From Desulfuromonadaceae bacterium (GTDB lineage: Bacteria > Desulfobacterota > Desulfuromonadia > Desulfuromonadales > Desulfuromonadaceae), in assembly GCA_016936455.1 (NCBI GenBank), contig JAFGXV010000036.1, positions 1-35,703 of the forward strand: 35,703 bases of DNA. Direction: 5' to 3'. The position numbers and the translations under genes are program-made. A model generated the notes under the pieces. That model was given only the letters and a program-made list of their open reading frames with translations. It ran no database searches and had not been told where the DNA came from. Below, one piece after another: positions 25,157-35,509 of the stretch (positions are counted from its first letter, which is position 1; each line of letters starts with the position of its first letter).

Positions 25157-25199
25157 TATCTGAGACGCAAGATCTAACCCGGATCGAAAGGACGCATTT

Positions 25200-27338
<2,139 letters not shown>

Positions 27339-27360
27339 CACCCGCGATAGAGATCGGCAC

Positions 27361-27389
27361 AGGGGGCGGACCTTCCGCCCCCTTTTTAT
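27361..27389 (+). terminator. Intrinsic terminator between mcm and meaB
   Basis: AGGGGGCGGA-CCT-TCCGCCCCCT with a T5 tail. meaB starts 48 bases later; it would depend on read-through or an unrecognised promoter. Confidence 0.85.
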
Positions 27390-27436
27390 TCCCCCTTCCA
27401 TCAGACACCCGAGCCTAAAGCGACAGACAGAACACC

Positions 27437-28411
27437 ATGAATATCGACCAGATCGCCACCGGCATCCGCGACGGCCAGCTTCGCGCCCTGGCCAAGGGCA
27501 TCACCCTGATTGAAAGCCGGCGTCCGGAACATATCCAGCAGGCCGGGAAACTGCTGGAAACCCTGCTGCCCGCAACCGGCAACAGCCTGCGCATCGGCAT
27601 TTCCGGCGTACCGGGTGCGGGAAAAAGCACCTTTATCGAGGCCTTCGGCCTGCATCTGACGCGCCAGGGACATCGCGTCGCAGTGCTGGCCGTCGACCCT
27701 TCGTCACAGATCTCCGGCGGCAGCATCCTCGGCGACAAGACGCGCATGGAAGAACTGGCGCGCGATGTCAACGCCTTTATCCGCCCCTCACCCTCCGGCG
27801 AAACCCTGGGCGGCGTGGCACGCAAGACCCGCGAAACCATGCTGCTCTGTGAAGCCGCCGGCTACGATGTCATCCTGGTGGAGACGGTCGGGGTGGGACA
27901 ATCGGAAATCACCGTGGCCTCCATGGTCGACTTCTTTCTGCTGATGCAACTGGCCGGCGCCGGCGATGAACTGCAGGGCATCAAGAAGGGCGTGATGGAG
28001 ATCGCCGATGCCATCCTCATCAACAAGGCCGATGGCGACAATCTCACCCGCGCCAAACTCGCCAAACAGCAGTACCTCAATGCCCTGCACATTCTGCGGC
28101 CACGCAGCGCCCACTGGAGCGTCCCGGTGCTGACCTGCAGCGCCTTGCACCATCAGGGGATCGACGAGGTGTGGCAGATGCTGTGCCGCTACCGCCAGAC
28201 CATGCAGAACTGTCACGAGTTCGAGGAAAAACGCCGCCAGCAGGCACGCGACTGGATGTGGGCGCTGCTGCGCGACGAACTTCAGCACCTGTTCATCCAC
28301 GACCGGAATGTCGCCGCCCTGCTACCCCAAGTTGAGCAGGCCGTAATTGACGGCCTGACCACACCCGGTGCCGCCAGCCGCCGCCTTCTGGAGCGCTTCC
28401 GCCGTCATTGA
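27437..28411 (+). CDS. meaB: Methylmalonyl-CoA mutase-associated GTPase MeaB
   Basis: A 324-residue G3E-family GTPase that loads and protects the cofactor of methylmalonyl-CoA mutase. Seen: Walker A GVPGAGKST at about residues 57-65, AVDPSSQISGGSILGDKTRM (typical ArgK/MeaB segment), ETVGVGQSE (switch region), and NKAD near residue 196. A C-terminal dimerisation arm follows. Adjacent to mcm, as commonly found. The upstream ribosome site is weak. Confidence 0.96.
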   Translation: MNIDQIATGIRDGQLRALAKGITLIESRRPEHIQQAGKLLETLLPATGNSLRIGISGVPGAGKSTFIEAFGLHLTRQGHRVAVLAVDPSSQISGGSILGDKTRMEELARDVNAFIRPSPSGETLGGVARKTRETMLLCEAAGYDVILVETVGVGQSEITVASMVDFFLLMQLAGAGDELQGIKKGVMEIADAILINKADGDNLTRAKLAKQQYLNALHILRPRSAHWSVPVLTCSALHHQGIDEVWQMLCRYRQTMQNCHEFEEKRRQQARDWMWALLRDELQHLFIHDRNVAALLPQVEQAVIDGLTTPGAASRRLLERFRRH

Positions 28412-28428
28412 TTCACCCGCCGCCGCAG

Positions 28429-28457
28429 TTGACTTTCCCACGGCAAGCCCTTATTCT
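28429..28457 (+). promoter_or_regulatory. Promoter of the hypothetical-mqnB-mqnD operon
   Basis: TTGACT (28429-28434) and TATTCT (28452-28457) separated by 17 bases, about 50 bases before the GTG start of the hypothetical gene. Confidence 0.55.
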
Positions 28458-28513
28458 GAGGACCGAATGGGCTCTGCCCTCCATGTCATCAGATCAACGC
28501 CGAAGGACACTGC

Positions 28514-29620
28514 GTGACGCGCATTCCCCACTATTCTACTTTGAAACAACCCTGCGGCCTGCAGGTATGGCCGACGGAACAGCTTCGGCGTGACTACAGT
28601 CTGCAAACCGGCTACAGCCTGCATCGAGTTGAAGACTGTCACGACTCGTTCCGTTTTGTGATCCTGACGGATCTGGAGGACCTCAGCGCCCTGTTCCGGG
28701 ATTGCTGTGCATTGGTGTCCGAGGAGAGCTTCTTCGTCTTTGAATATTATCCCGACAAAGTCCTGCCGGGGCGAACCGACCTGACGGCCAAGCCGACGGT
28801 GTTCTATTCGCCCTACCTGCCCACAGCCGAGATTCTCGACCTGCTGCAGCCCTATTTCAGCCGTCTGGTCCACGACGGTTTTGTCGGCTTCGGGCTGGCC
28901 AACAGCCGGCAGGGTGCCGAGCTGTTCTACTCCGAGGAAAAAGCCCTGACCTGCTTTACCAGCAATCACATCCGCACCATGGACATCCTCACTCGCCACG
29001 GCCTGTCGCATCAGCCGGAACTGCTGTTCCCGGCCGATTTTGCCCACGATCACTACTCGCTGATCAACCTGCCGCCCGCCCTGCTGCCCAAAGAACTGCG
29101 CGGACTGTCGCGACGTGAACTGGACTATGTGCACTACGGCGCCGAGCTGGTAGAACTGTTTGACATGGCCGAGGCGGAAGAGGGCGAGGATTTTTTTCTC
29201 TCCGCCACGGAACAGGACGAGATTGCCGCCATCCTGCTTCAGAATCAGGACATTGACTGGGAAAACGAGGAAGAGTTCGCCAACGTGCTGCTGGAATGGA
29301 AGGATTTTGTCCATCTGTGCCAGGAAGGCTTTGACGGCTCGCTGGATGAGTACCTGCAGGCCCTGTACCTGCGCGACCTGATCGCCTCGGTGACAGACCA
29401 GGTCGACAGTCGCCTGCGCCACAAACTGCTCAACTTTATCGCCGAGGCCGATGCCATCTTCCGGCGCCAGCTACTGGAAAGCGGGAATGCGCTGCCCATC
29501 CCCGGCACCGGCCCGCAACCACGCAACCAGCGCTTCTGGCACTGGGGCGTTCCGCGCAAACACGGGGTAACCCTGCGCCGCGACCTGATGCGCTGCGGCT
29601 GGTTCGGTCAACCCTCATGA
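28514..29620 (+). CDS. Hypothetical protein coupled to mqnB
   Basis: A 368-residue soluble protein that I do not recognise. No signal peptide or membrane segment is seen. The sequence is rich in acidic residues (for example EAEEGEDFF and ENEEEFANV) with aromatic pairs, and ends in a basic segment (WGVPRKHGVTLRRDLMRCG). The GTG start at 28514 has GAAGGA seven bases upstream. Its stop codon overlaps the start of mqnB in an ATGA, so translation is coupled and a link to menaquinone synthesis or its regulation is plausible, though not shown. Base composition is like the neighbours. Confidence 0.8.
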   Translation: MTRIPHYSTLKQPCGLQVWPTEQLRRDYSLQTGYSLHRVEDCHDSFRFVILTDLEDLSALFRDCCALVSEESFFVFEYYPDKVLPGRTDLTAKPTVFYSPYLPTAEILDLLQPYFSRLVHDGFVGFGLANSRQGAELFYSEEKALTCFTSNHIRTMDILTRHGLSHQPELLFPADFAHDHYSLINLPPALLPKELRGLSRRELDYVHYGAELVELFDMAEAEEGEDFFLSATEQDEIAAILLQNQDIDWENEEEFANVLLEWKDFVHLCQEGFDGSLDEYLQALYLRDLIASVTDQVDSRLRHKLLNFIAEADAIFRRQLLESGNALPIPGTGPQPRNQRFWHWGVPRKHGVTLRRDLMRCGWFGQPS

Positions 29621-30375
29621 TTGCCCTGTTCAGCGCAGTCGAGCAGGAAAACGCCTGGCTGCGCAGTCAACTTGTTCATCCGTTGACCCACCGCCTCGGC
29701 CCCTTTCCATTGCAGCAGGGACAGCTGGCCGGCCATGAGGTGATCATCGTCACCACCGGCATCGGCAAAGCCGCGGCCGCCGCGGCAGCGGCCCTGGTGC
29801 TGAACCACTGGCAACCCCGCTGGGTGATTGCCGTGGGCTGCGGCGGGCTCTATCCCGGCCATGCCCTGGCTATCGGCGATCTGGTTCTGGCCAGTGAAGA
29901 GATCTACGCCGACGAAGGCGTCCAGACACCCGGGGGATTCCTTGACATGGAACAGATCGGCCTGCCGCTGTTGCGCAGGGGCGATTTGGCCTTCTACAAC
30001 CGGTTTCCGGTTGATGCCGAGCGGACCCGGTCGCTTAAAAACGCCCTCGAAACCGCGCACAGCACCTATTCCTCGTTGAGCCTGGCCAGCGGGCCCTTTG
30101 TGACCGTCTCCACCTGCCACGGCACCGATCAAGGTGGGCGACAGACCGCCACACGCACGGGTGGACTGTGTGAAAACATGGAAGGCGCTGCCATTGCCCA
30201 GCTGTGCTGTGCCTGGAATACGTCATTCAGCGAGCTGCGCGCCCTGTCCAACCGAGTCGAAAACCGCGATCTTTCGCAGTGGGATCTGGAAGGTGCCATG
30301 CACAACGCCCAGCGCGCCCTGTTTAGTGCCCTGGACAACCTCCCCGCAAGCATTGCCTCGCCAGCGCAAGGATAA
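29617..30375 (+). CDS. mqnB: Futalosine hydrolase
   Basis: A 252-residue nucleosidase-fold enzyme that cleaves hypoxanthine from futalosine in the menaquinone pathway. Seen: VIIVTTGIGKAAAAAAAALV (glycine turn), VIAVGCGGLYP, IGDLVLASEEIYADEG, a VSTCHGTD stretch, and ENMEGAAIAQLC, the purine/ribose-binding N-M-E-G-A-A segment of the family. RALSNRVENRDLSQWDL is a typical C-terminal signature. It overlaps the preceding gene by four bases, and mqnD begins three bases after its stop. Confidence 0.94.
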   Translation: MIALFSAVEQENAWLRSQLVHPLTHRLGPFPLQQGQLAGHEVIIVTTGIGKAAAAAAAALVLNHWQPRWVIAVGCGGLYPGHALAIGDLVLASEEIYADEGVQTPGGFLDMEQIGLPLLRRGDLAFYNRFPVDAERTRSLKNALETAHSTYSSLSLASGPFVTVSTCHGTDQGGRQTATRTGGLCENMEGAAIAQLCCAWNTSFSELRALSNRVENRDLSQWDLEGAMHNAQRALFSALDNLPASIASPAQG

Positions 30376-30378
30376 ACC

Positions 30379-31230
30379 ATGCCGGACACGCCCCTCACCC
30401 TCACTCTCGGCTATTCGCCCTGCCCCAACGACACCTTTATCTTTGACGCCCTGGTGCATGGCCGAATCCCCTGTGAAGGTGTACGCTTCCAGGAGCGACT
30501 GGAGGATGTCGAAACCCTGAACCAGCTGGCGAAAAACGCGCAGCTGGATCTGACAAAAATCTCCTACCACGCCCTCGGCCATCTGCGCGAGCAGTATGTG
30601 CTACTACGTTCGGGAGGAGCATTGGGCCGCGGCTGTGGCCCGCTGGTGGTGTCTACGACCCCCCTGACCATGGAGCAGCTGCGCCATCAACCGATCCTGA
30701 TCCCCGGTGAACTCACCACCGCCAACCTGCTGTTGCAACTGCACGGTTCAGGGTTCGAGCAGGTTACAACCCTGCCTTTTGACCGCATCATGCCGACGCT
30801 GCTGCGCGGTGAAGCCCGCGCCGGCGTCATCATTCACGAATCGCGCTTCACCTTTGCCGATTACGGACTGCATCAGGTACTCGATCTCGGCCAGTGGTGG
30901 GAGCAGGAAACCGGTCTGCCAATTCCACTGGGAGGCATCCTGGCCCGCCGCAGCCTGCCTGCAGCGCTGATTGCCCGCATTGATGCAGCCCTACAACGCA
31001 GCGTCCTCTACGCCCGCCAGCATCCACAGGCCGCGCAGGCCTATATCCGCCAGCACGCCCAAGAACTCTCCGATCAGGTGACGCAACAGCACATTGACCT
31101 GTATGTCAACGACTTCTCCGTTGCACTCGGTCACGAAGGAGAGCAGGCCGTCCGCGTGCTGCTGCAACGCGCCGAACAGCGTGGTTTGATTCCGCCCTGC
31201 GCGCTGCCCCTGTTTGCCGAGTCGGAATAG
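30379..31230 (+). CDS. mqnD: 1,4-Dihydroxy-6-naphthoate synthase
   Basis: A 283-residue member of the MqnA/MqnD family, with a periplasmic-binding-protein fold, which converts cyclic dehypoxanthinyl futalosine to 1,4-dihydroxy-6-naphthoate. LGYSPCPNDTFIFDALVHG at the N-terminus is the diagnostic S-x-C-P-N-D motif. DLTKISYHALGHL and GRGCGPLVVS follow. HESRFTFADYGL contains the active-site-region His. AAGGAT precedes the ATG. The pathway partners MqnA and MqnC/E must lie elsewhere. Confidence 0.95.
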   Translation: MPDTPLTLTLGYSPCPNDTFIFDALVHGRIPCEGVRFQERLEDVETLNQLAKNAQLDLTKISYHALGHLREQYVLLRSGGALGRGCGPLVVSTTPLTMEQLRHQPILIPGELTTANLLLQLHGSGFEQVTTLPFDRIMPTLLRGEARAGVIIHESRFTFADYGLHQVLDLGQWWEQETGLPIPLGGILARRSLPAALIARIDAALQRSVLYARQHPQAAQAYIRQHAQELSDQVTQQHIDLYVNDFSVALGHEGEQAVRVLLQRAEQRGLIPPCALPLFAESE

Positions 31231-31312
31231 TCGGCCAGGGTAAACTTGACAAAAACGGTTCACTATGACAAAAGAAGGCAACTGAAACCTGAAACCTCTG
31301 GGAGACCCGTGC

Positions 31313-31984
31313 ATGAAAAAAGATCTGCTTGAAAAAGGAGCCGTCCTGCAACGCGACAAGGAAACATTTGCCGTTGCCCCCCACATTCCCGGCGGCATCA
31401 CCAATCCGGCCCAGTTGCGTAAAATCGCGGACGTGGCCGAAAAATATCAGGCGCAGGCCCTGAAACTGACCAGTGCCCAACGTATCGCCATTGTCGGTCT
31501 GGCCGAGGACCAGCTGGACCAGATCTGGGCCGAACTAGATGAAGCGCCGGGCGCAGCCATCGGCATGTGCGTCCGCTCGGTCAAGATCTGCCCCGGCACC
31601 ACCTTCTGCAAGCGCGGCCAGCAGGACTCTGTCGCTCTGGGCCTGGAAATGGACAAGCGTTACCACGGCATGCAGCTACCATGGAAATTCAAGATGGGCG
31701 TCTCCGGCTGTGCCAACGACTGCGCCGAAGTCTGCATCAAGGACGTCGGCCTCATCGGCAGTACGAAAGGCTGGAAAGTCATGGTTGGCGGCAACGGTGG
31801 AGCCAAGGCCCGTCTGTCGCATATTCTGGCCGAGGATCTCGACGACGCAAAGGCTCTGGCCCTGGTCGAGCATATTGTTCAGTGGTTTATCAAGAACGAC
31901 AAGAAGGGGCGCCTCGGCAAGTTCATTGACGAGATGGGCTTCGACGCCTTCCAGAAGGAAGTGCTAGAATCGTTTGCCGGCTAA
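31313..31984 (+). CDS. Assimilatory-type low-molecular-weight siroheme sulfite reductase
   Basis: A 223-residue protein with one nitrite/sulfite reductase repeat: a ferredoxin-like half (IPGGITNPAQLRKIADVAEK) and a siroheme/4Fe-4S half. Cluster ligands are C93, C99 (CPGTTFC), C133 and C137 (SGCANDC), matching C-x5-C...C-x3-C. A positively charged sequence (CKRG) contacts siroheme carboxylates. Size matches the small low-spin enzyme of Desulfovibrio, one third to one quarter of the large dissimilatory subunits. It reduces sulfite or possibly nitrite in the cytoplasm. GGGAG precedes the ATG. It is a separate unit after mqnD and ends in a strong terminator. Confidence 0.86.
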   Translation: MKKDLLEKGAVLQRDKETFAVAPHIPGGITNPAQLRKIADVAEKYQAQALKLTSAQRIAIVGLAEDQLDQIWAELDEAPGAAIGMCVRSVKICPGTTFCKRGQQDSVALGLEMDKRYHGMQLPWKFKMGVSGCANDCAEVCIKDVGLIGSTKGWKVMVGGNGGAKARLSHILAEDLDDAKALALVEHIVQWFIKNDKKGRLGKFIDEMGFDAFQKEVLESFAG

Positions 31985-32005
31985 TCAGCCGACTGCGCAC
32001 CAGAC

Positions 32006-32037
32006 AAAAAAGGCGACCCGCAAAGGTCGCCTTTTTT
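32006..32037. terminator. Bidirectional intrinsic terminator between the sulfite reductase and serA
   Basis: A6-GGCGACC / GGTCGCC-T6 with a 6-base loop: perfect stem with A and T tails on both sides. Confidence 0.95.
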
Positions 32038-32056
32038 ATCACGTTGGCCCAGAAAA

Positions 32057-33649
32057 CTACTGGGGCATATGCACCGCCCGGATATAACGGGCATCAATGG
32101 CGGCGGCCACCTCATTCAGTGTCGCCTCATCCACCGGCGTATCCACCGACAGCACAACCATGGCCTCACCGGCCTTTTCCTGGCGGCCGAGATTCATATT
32201 GCCGATATTGACCCCCCTCTGGCCCAGAATCGTACCGATCTTGCCGATCAGTCCCGGCCGGTCCTCATAGTGCATCACCAGCATGTGCGGTTCCGGGCTG
32301 AAATCGGTGGTAAAATTGCGCATCTTGACGATCTTGGGCCGGCCTTCAAACATGGTGCCGGCAATGGTCCGCCGCCCGGCTGCCGCCTCAAGGGTCAGGG
32401 TGATCAGGTTGGAGAAGGAATCACTCTCGGTGGTGCGCACTTCCTCAATGGCAATGCCGCGTTCCTTGGCGATCATGCGCGCATTGACCATGTTCACTTC
32501 CTGCTCGGTCTGGCGATTGAGCAGAGCGGCCAGTCCACACACCGTCAGGGGCGCACAATCGAAGCGGGCCAGTTTACCGGTATAGCTGAAAATAATCTTG
32601 TCCGGATTGGCCGGTGCCAGCTGGGAGATGAACTCGCCCAGGGTATTGATCAGGGTCATGTAGGGCTTCATGTGCTCCATCAGATCCGGATCAAATTTAG
32701 GGATATTCACCGCGTTTTCCAACGGCTTGCCGTCCAGGTAGTTGATGATCTCGCGGCTGACATCGACAGCCACGTTTTTCTGCGCCTCGTAGGTGTTGGC
32801 GCCAAGATGGGGAGTGACCACCATTTTCGGATGACCGATGAGCGCCTTGAGGGTTTCGCTGCTCGGCGGCTCGCTGCTCCAGACATCGAAAGCAGAACCG
32901 GTCACCTTGCCGCTCTCCAACGCCGCCAGCATGGCCTCCTCATCAATGATGCCGCCCCGGGCACAGTTGACGACCAGAATGCCGTCCTTCATCTTTTCGA
33001 AATGCTCGGCGCGTATCATGCCTCGGGTTTCGTCATTAAGCGGAGTATGCACCGTCAGCACGTCGGCATAACGGATCAACTCATCAAGGGAAACCAGCTT
33101 GACGCCGAGATCGTCACCACGCTTTTCCGAGATATAGGGGTCATAGGCGATGACATTCATCTCAAAGGCCTTGGCGCGCAGGGCCACCCGCCCGCCAACC
33201 TTGCCCAGGCCGATAATACCCATAGTCCGGTGTTTCAGCTCATGGCCGGTAAAGGGCGCCCGTTTCCACTGCCCACTCTTGAGGCTGGCATTGGCCACTG
33301 GCACATTGCGGCACATGGACAGCAGCAACGCCATGGTGTGCTCCGCCGCCGAATTGGTGTTGCCCAGCGGCGCATTGACCACGATGATGCCCTTGCTGCT
33401 GGCCGCATCCACATCCACATTGTCGATGCCAACCCCGGCACGGGCCACAATTTTAAGATTTTTGGCATGCTCCAGCACAGCGGCATCCATAGTGGTACCA
33501 CTGCGGGTAATGATGGCTTCATAATCGCCGATCGCCGCGTGCAGTTCCTCCACACTCAGGCCCAGCCGTATATCCACCTCCATGCGGGGGTCGTTGCGTA
33601 AGGGTTCGAGTCCGGCTTCGGAAATTTCGTCCGTCACAATGACTTTCAT
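32057..33649 (-). CDS. serA: D-3-phosphoglycerate dehydrogenase
   Basis: A 530-residue enzyme for the first step of serine synthesis. The NAD-binding domain shows GIIGLGKVGGRVALRAKAF, NCARGGIIDEEAMLAALESG (catalytic Arg) and VVTPHLGANTYEAQ (catalytic His), and an allosteric-substrate-binding domain precedes a C-terminal ACT domain (HYEDRPGLIGKIGTILG and VDTPVDEATLNE). This is the long, ACT-regulated form. I chose ATG 33649, with GGAG seven bases upstream, over the in-frame start at 33697, which would add 16 residues without a ribosome site. The promoter is upstream at 33737-33766. Confidence 0.96.
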   Translation of the reverse strand: MKVIVTDEISEAGLEPLRNDPRMEVDIRLGLSVEELHAAIGDYEAIITRSGTTMDAAVLEHAKNLKIVARAGVGIDNVDVDAASSKGIIVVNAPLGNTNSAAEHTMALLLSMCRNVPVANASLKSGQWKRAPFTGHELKHRTMGIIGLGKVGGRVALRAKAFEMNVIAYDPYISEKRGDDLGVKLVSLDELIRYADVLTVHTPLNDETRGMIRAEHFEKMKDGILVVNCARGGIIDEEAMLAALESGKVTGSAFDVWSSEPPSSETLKALIGHPKMVVTPHLGANTYEAQKNVAVDVSREIINYLDGKPLENAVNIPKFDPDLMEHMKPYMTLINTLGEFISQLAPANPDKIIFSYTGKLARFDCAPLTVCGLAALLNRQTEQEVNMVNARMIAKERGIAIEEVRTTESDSFSNLITLTLEAAAGRRTIAGTMFEGRPKIVKMRNFTTDFSPEPHMLVMHYEDRPGLIGKIGTILGQRGVNIGNMNLGRQEKAGEAMVVLSVDTPVDEATLNEVAAAIDARYIRAVHMPQ

Positions 33650-33736
33650 GTTCACTCCTTTCCGGCTCGCAGAGTCGGTCTTAATCTGGTATTCCATCCA
33701 ACTAATATATTACGCTATCTGGCACACAAAGGGCGT

Positions 33737-33766
33737 ATTCTAGATTGTTTTTGTTGCGGCTGTCAA
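33737..33766 (-). promoter_or_regulatory. Promoter of serA
   Basis: TTGACA (33766-33761) and TAGAAT (33742-33737) on the minus strand, spaced 18 bases, about 90 bases before the serA ATG. Confidence 0.65.
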
Positions 33767-33799
33767 TGTCGCAGGCGGTTGTGCTAAAGCCGCGACAAC

Positions 33800-33833
33800 A
33801 ACGAAAGCCGCAGAGATTCCCGCGGCTTTCGTT
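33800..33833 (-). terminator. Terminator of the aroF operon
   Basis: Perfect 12-bp arms AACGAAAGCCGC and GCGGCTTTCGTT around a 10-base loop, shortly after the stop of the small Cys protein gene at 33860. The T-run is interrupted (TTCGTTGTTGT). Confidence 0.7.
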
Positions 33834-33859
33834 CTGTCATCGACTCTGGCCCCCACGCT

Positions 33860-34159
33860 TTACTTCAGAACTTCCAGATGGCTTTTTCGCGTTGACCCAG
33901 CAGACGTTTGAACAGGCTTCCCCTCACCGCTGGGTTTACCTGAATCCGGGTCTTCCATCGGGACCTCATCCTCGTCTCCCAGCGCTGGCAGCGTGCCATT
34001 GCGAATCATCGCCTCAATGGAATCGGCAATCACCAGACACTGCTTCATGCACACCTTGCGCACCGGACACTGACTGCAGTCAGCCTCGCCACCGGCCACC
34101 CGCAAGGCATGCACCACCAGACCAACGCTTTCAATCTGAGAAAGGGGGATAAAAAACAT
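33860..34159 (-). CDS. Small Cys-cluster protein downstream of aroF
   Basis: A 99-residue protein not recognised by name. Residues 28-41 hold [14 protein letters not shown], a C-x2-C-x5-C-x3-C cluster that could bind an iron-sulfur cluster or zinc. The C-terminal half is low in structure and rich in acidic, Gly, Pro and Ser residues. AGGAG lies five bases before the ATG. It lies 40 bases downstream of aroF and ahead of a terminator, so it is the second gene of that operon and shares control by the attenuator. Function unknown. Confidence 0.72.
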   Translation of the reverse strand: MFFIPLSQIESVGLVVHALRVAGGEADCSQCPVRKVCMKQCLVIADSIEAMIRNGTLPALGDEDEVPMEDPDSGKPSGEGKPVQTSAGSTRKSHLEVLK

Positions 34160-34199
34160 GCCAACTCCTGCCGCTAAAACCCGGGCCAGACTGTCGTGA

Positions 34200-35237
34200 C
34201 TATTCGCCGCCCACCGCGGGCAGGCTGCGGCCCGCCACCTCGGCGAACTGCTTGAGTTTCATCATCATATCGGCAAACTCCGCCGGACGCAACGACTGCG
34301 GACCATCACTGGCTGCGGTTTCAGGTGACGGATGGACTTCAATGATCAGACCGTCACACCCAGCAGCCACCGCCGCGTAGCTCATGGACGGCACCAGGTG
34401 CGCATGGCCCGTGGCATGGGACGGATCGATCACCACCGGCAGATGGGTCTGTTCCTTGAGCACCGGCACCGCCGAAATATCCAGCGTGTTGCGGGTGGCC
34501 GTCTCAAAAGTCCGAATCCCGCGCTCACACAAAATCACCCGCCGGTTGCCTTCGGCCAGAATGTATTCGGCACTCATCAGGTATTCCTGAATGGTGGTGG
34601 CCATGCCCCGTTTGAGCAGAATCGGCTTGTCCAGCTGGCCGAGCATCTTGAGCAGAGCGAAGTTCTGCACGTTGCGTGCTCCGACCTGCATCACATCAGA
34701 ATAACGTGCCACCAGCTCCACATCGCGGGGATTGACCACCTCGGTCACGATCGGCAGTCCCGTTTCCTGACGGGCCAGATCGAGCAGCTTCAAGCCGTCT
34801 TCTTCCATGCCCTGGAACGAGTAAGGGCTGGTGCGCGGTTTGAAAGCCCCGCCGCGCAGGACCTTGGCACCGGCACGCTTGACCGCTTTGGCGGTGAACA
34901 CGATCTGCTCCTCGCTTTCCACCGAGCAGGGTCCCGCCATCACGATCAGCTCGTCACCGCCAATCACCACCCCCGGCGCAATCTCAACCAAGCTCGACTC
35001 CGGACACACCTCACGGCTGGCCAGCTTGTAGGGCTTGAGAATCGGCACCACGTCTTCCACGCCGGCCATGGACTCAAGGCTCTGCAACACACTCTTGCCG
35101 CGCTCGTCGCCAACCGCGCCGATTACATTGCGGCTCTCGCCCTCAATCACATGCGGCTCATAGCCCAGATCACGGATACGACCAATCACCTCGTCCAGCT
35201 GTTCCTTCTTCGCATTCTGCTTCATGACAATAATCAT
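34200..35237 (-). CDS. aroF: 3-Deoxy-7-phosphoheptulonate (DAHP) synthase, ACT-like N-domain type
   Basis: A 345-residue enzyme that joins phosphoenolpyruvate and erythrose 4-phosphate as the first step of aromatic amino-acid synthesis. Residues 1-75 form a ferredoxin-like regulatory domain as in the Thermotoga-type class I-beta enzymes, which binds Tyr/Phe for feedback. The barrel shows [56 protein letters not shown] and [16 protein letters not shown], the ligands and substrate loops. I chose ATG 35237 with AGAAGGAG upstream; the in-frame GTG at 35318 lies within the attenuator and is rejected. Transcription passes through a Phe-rich leader peptide and attenuator, so it should respond to charged tRNA-Phe. 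Confidence 0.96.
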   Translation of the reverse strand: MIIVMKQNAKKEQLDEVIGRIRDLGYEPHVIEGESRNVIGAVGDERGKSVLQSLESMAGVEDVVPILKPYKLASREVCPESSLVEIAPGVVIGGDELIVMAGPCSVESEEQIVFTAKAVKRAGAKVLRGGAFKPRTSPYSFQGMEEDGLKLLDLARQETGLPIVTEVVNPRDVELVARYSDVMQVGARNVQNFALLKMLGQLDKPILLKRGMATTIQEYLMSAEYILAEGNRRVILCERGIRTFETATRNTLDISAVPVLKEQTHLPVVIDPSHATGHAHLVPSMSYAAVAAGCDGLIIEVHPSPETAASDGPQSLRPAEFADMMMKLKQFAEVAGRSLPAVGGE

Positions 35238-35311
35238 GTTCTTCTCCTTCTGTTCGCTAGCAGTCTGGACCAGAGAGGCAGGCCAACATGCCCGTGGATT
35301 GTTTTCGCCTG

Positions 35312-35349
35312 AAAACACAAAACCACGGGAAGCCCTGCCTGCCCGTGGT
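35312..35349 (-). terminator. Attenuator terminator hairpin upstream of aroF
   Basis: On the minus strand, ACCACGGG (35349-35342) and CCCGTGGT (35329-35322) form an 8-bp GC-rich stem with a 12-base loop, followed by UUUGUGUUUU. It lies between the leader peptide stop and aroF, with no intervening gene, as expected for an attenuator. The CCACGGG sequence recurs at 35297-35291 and could also pair with the 3' arm. Confidence 0.85.
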
Positions 35350-35415
35350 CTGTTGATTATTTCAGTTGCTTGAATCGCGTTGCGTTAATTCAGCAAACCT
35401 TCACCCCGGGCAGAC
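35337..35415 (-). promoter_or_regulatory. Antiterminator pairing of the aroF leader
   Basis: GTCTGCCCG (35415-35407, inside the leader reading frame just after the Phe cluster) is complementary over nine positions, one G-U, to CGGGCAGGC (35345-35337), which overlaps the 5' arm of the terminator. Formation of this duplex excludes the terminator. Between them a further hairpin (TTGCTGAAT, 35398-35390, with ATTCAAGCAA, 35371-35362, one bulge) covers the leader stop codon. Confidence 0.75.
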
Positions 35416-35477
35416 GGCCTAAAAAAACCGCACCAAAAGTAAAAGGAAAAAAAGCTGAAGAAGCCGAAAAAACGCAT
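35385..35477 (-). CDS. Phe-rich leader peptide of the aroF attenuator
   Basis: A 30-codon frame starting at ATG 35477 and ending with TAA at 35387-35385. AGGA lies eight bases before the start. The first 19 residues are MRFFGFFSFFSFYFWCGFF: ten Phe, one Tyr and one Trp codon. This composition is what leader peptides of pheA or pheST operons show. It is followed by alternative hairpins, one of them an intrinsic terminator, before the DAHP synthase gene. Ribosome stalling on Phe codons under Phe starvation would favour the antiterminator. The mechanism is established for other operons; its use here is inferred from sequence. Confidence 0.88.
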   Translation of the reverse strand: MRFFGFFSFFSFYFWCGFFRPSARGEGLLN

Positions 35478-35509
35478 TCAAAACATCCTGTTTAAGCTAA
35501 AGTCGACTT

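Noticed and set aside
32069-33601. 510-codon plus-strand frame opposite serA
   Set aside because: Antisense shadow with no domain similarity.
33720-33735. Sigma-54-like site TGGCACACAAAGGGC on the plus strand
   Set aside because: The GG-N10-GC spacing fits but the -12 element is GGGC rather than TTGC, and no plus-strand gene follows.
34332-35312. 326-codon plus-strand frame opposite aroF
   Set aside because: Antisense shadow; His/Gln-rich translation, and it would run into the attenuator.
35238-35318. Longer GTG start for DAHP synthase
   Set aside because: It lies at the T-run of the attenuator terminator, has no ribosome site and gives 27 extra residues foreign to the family.
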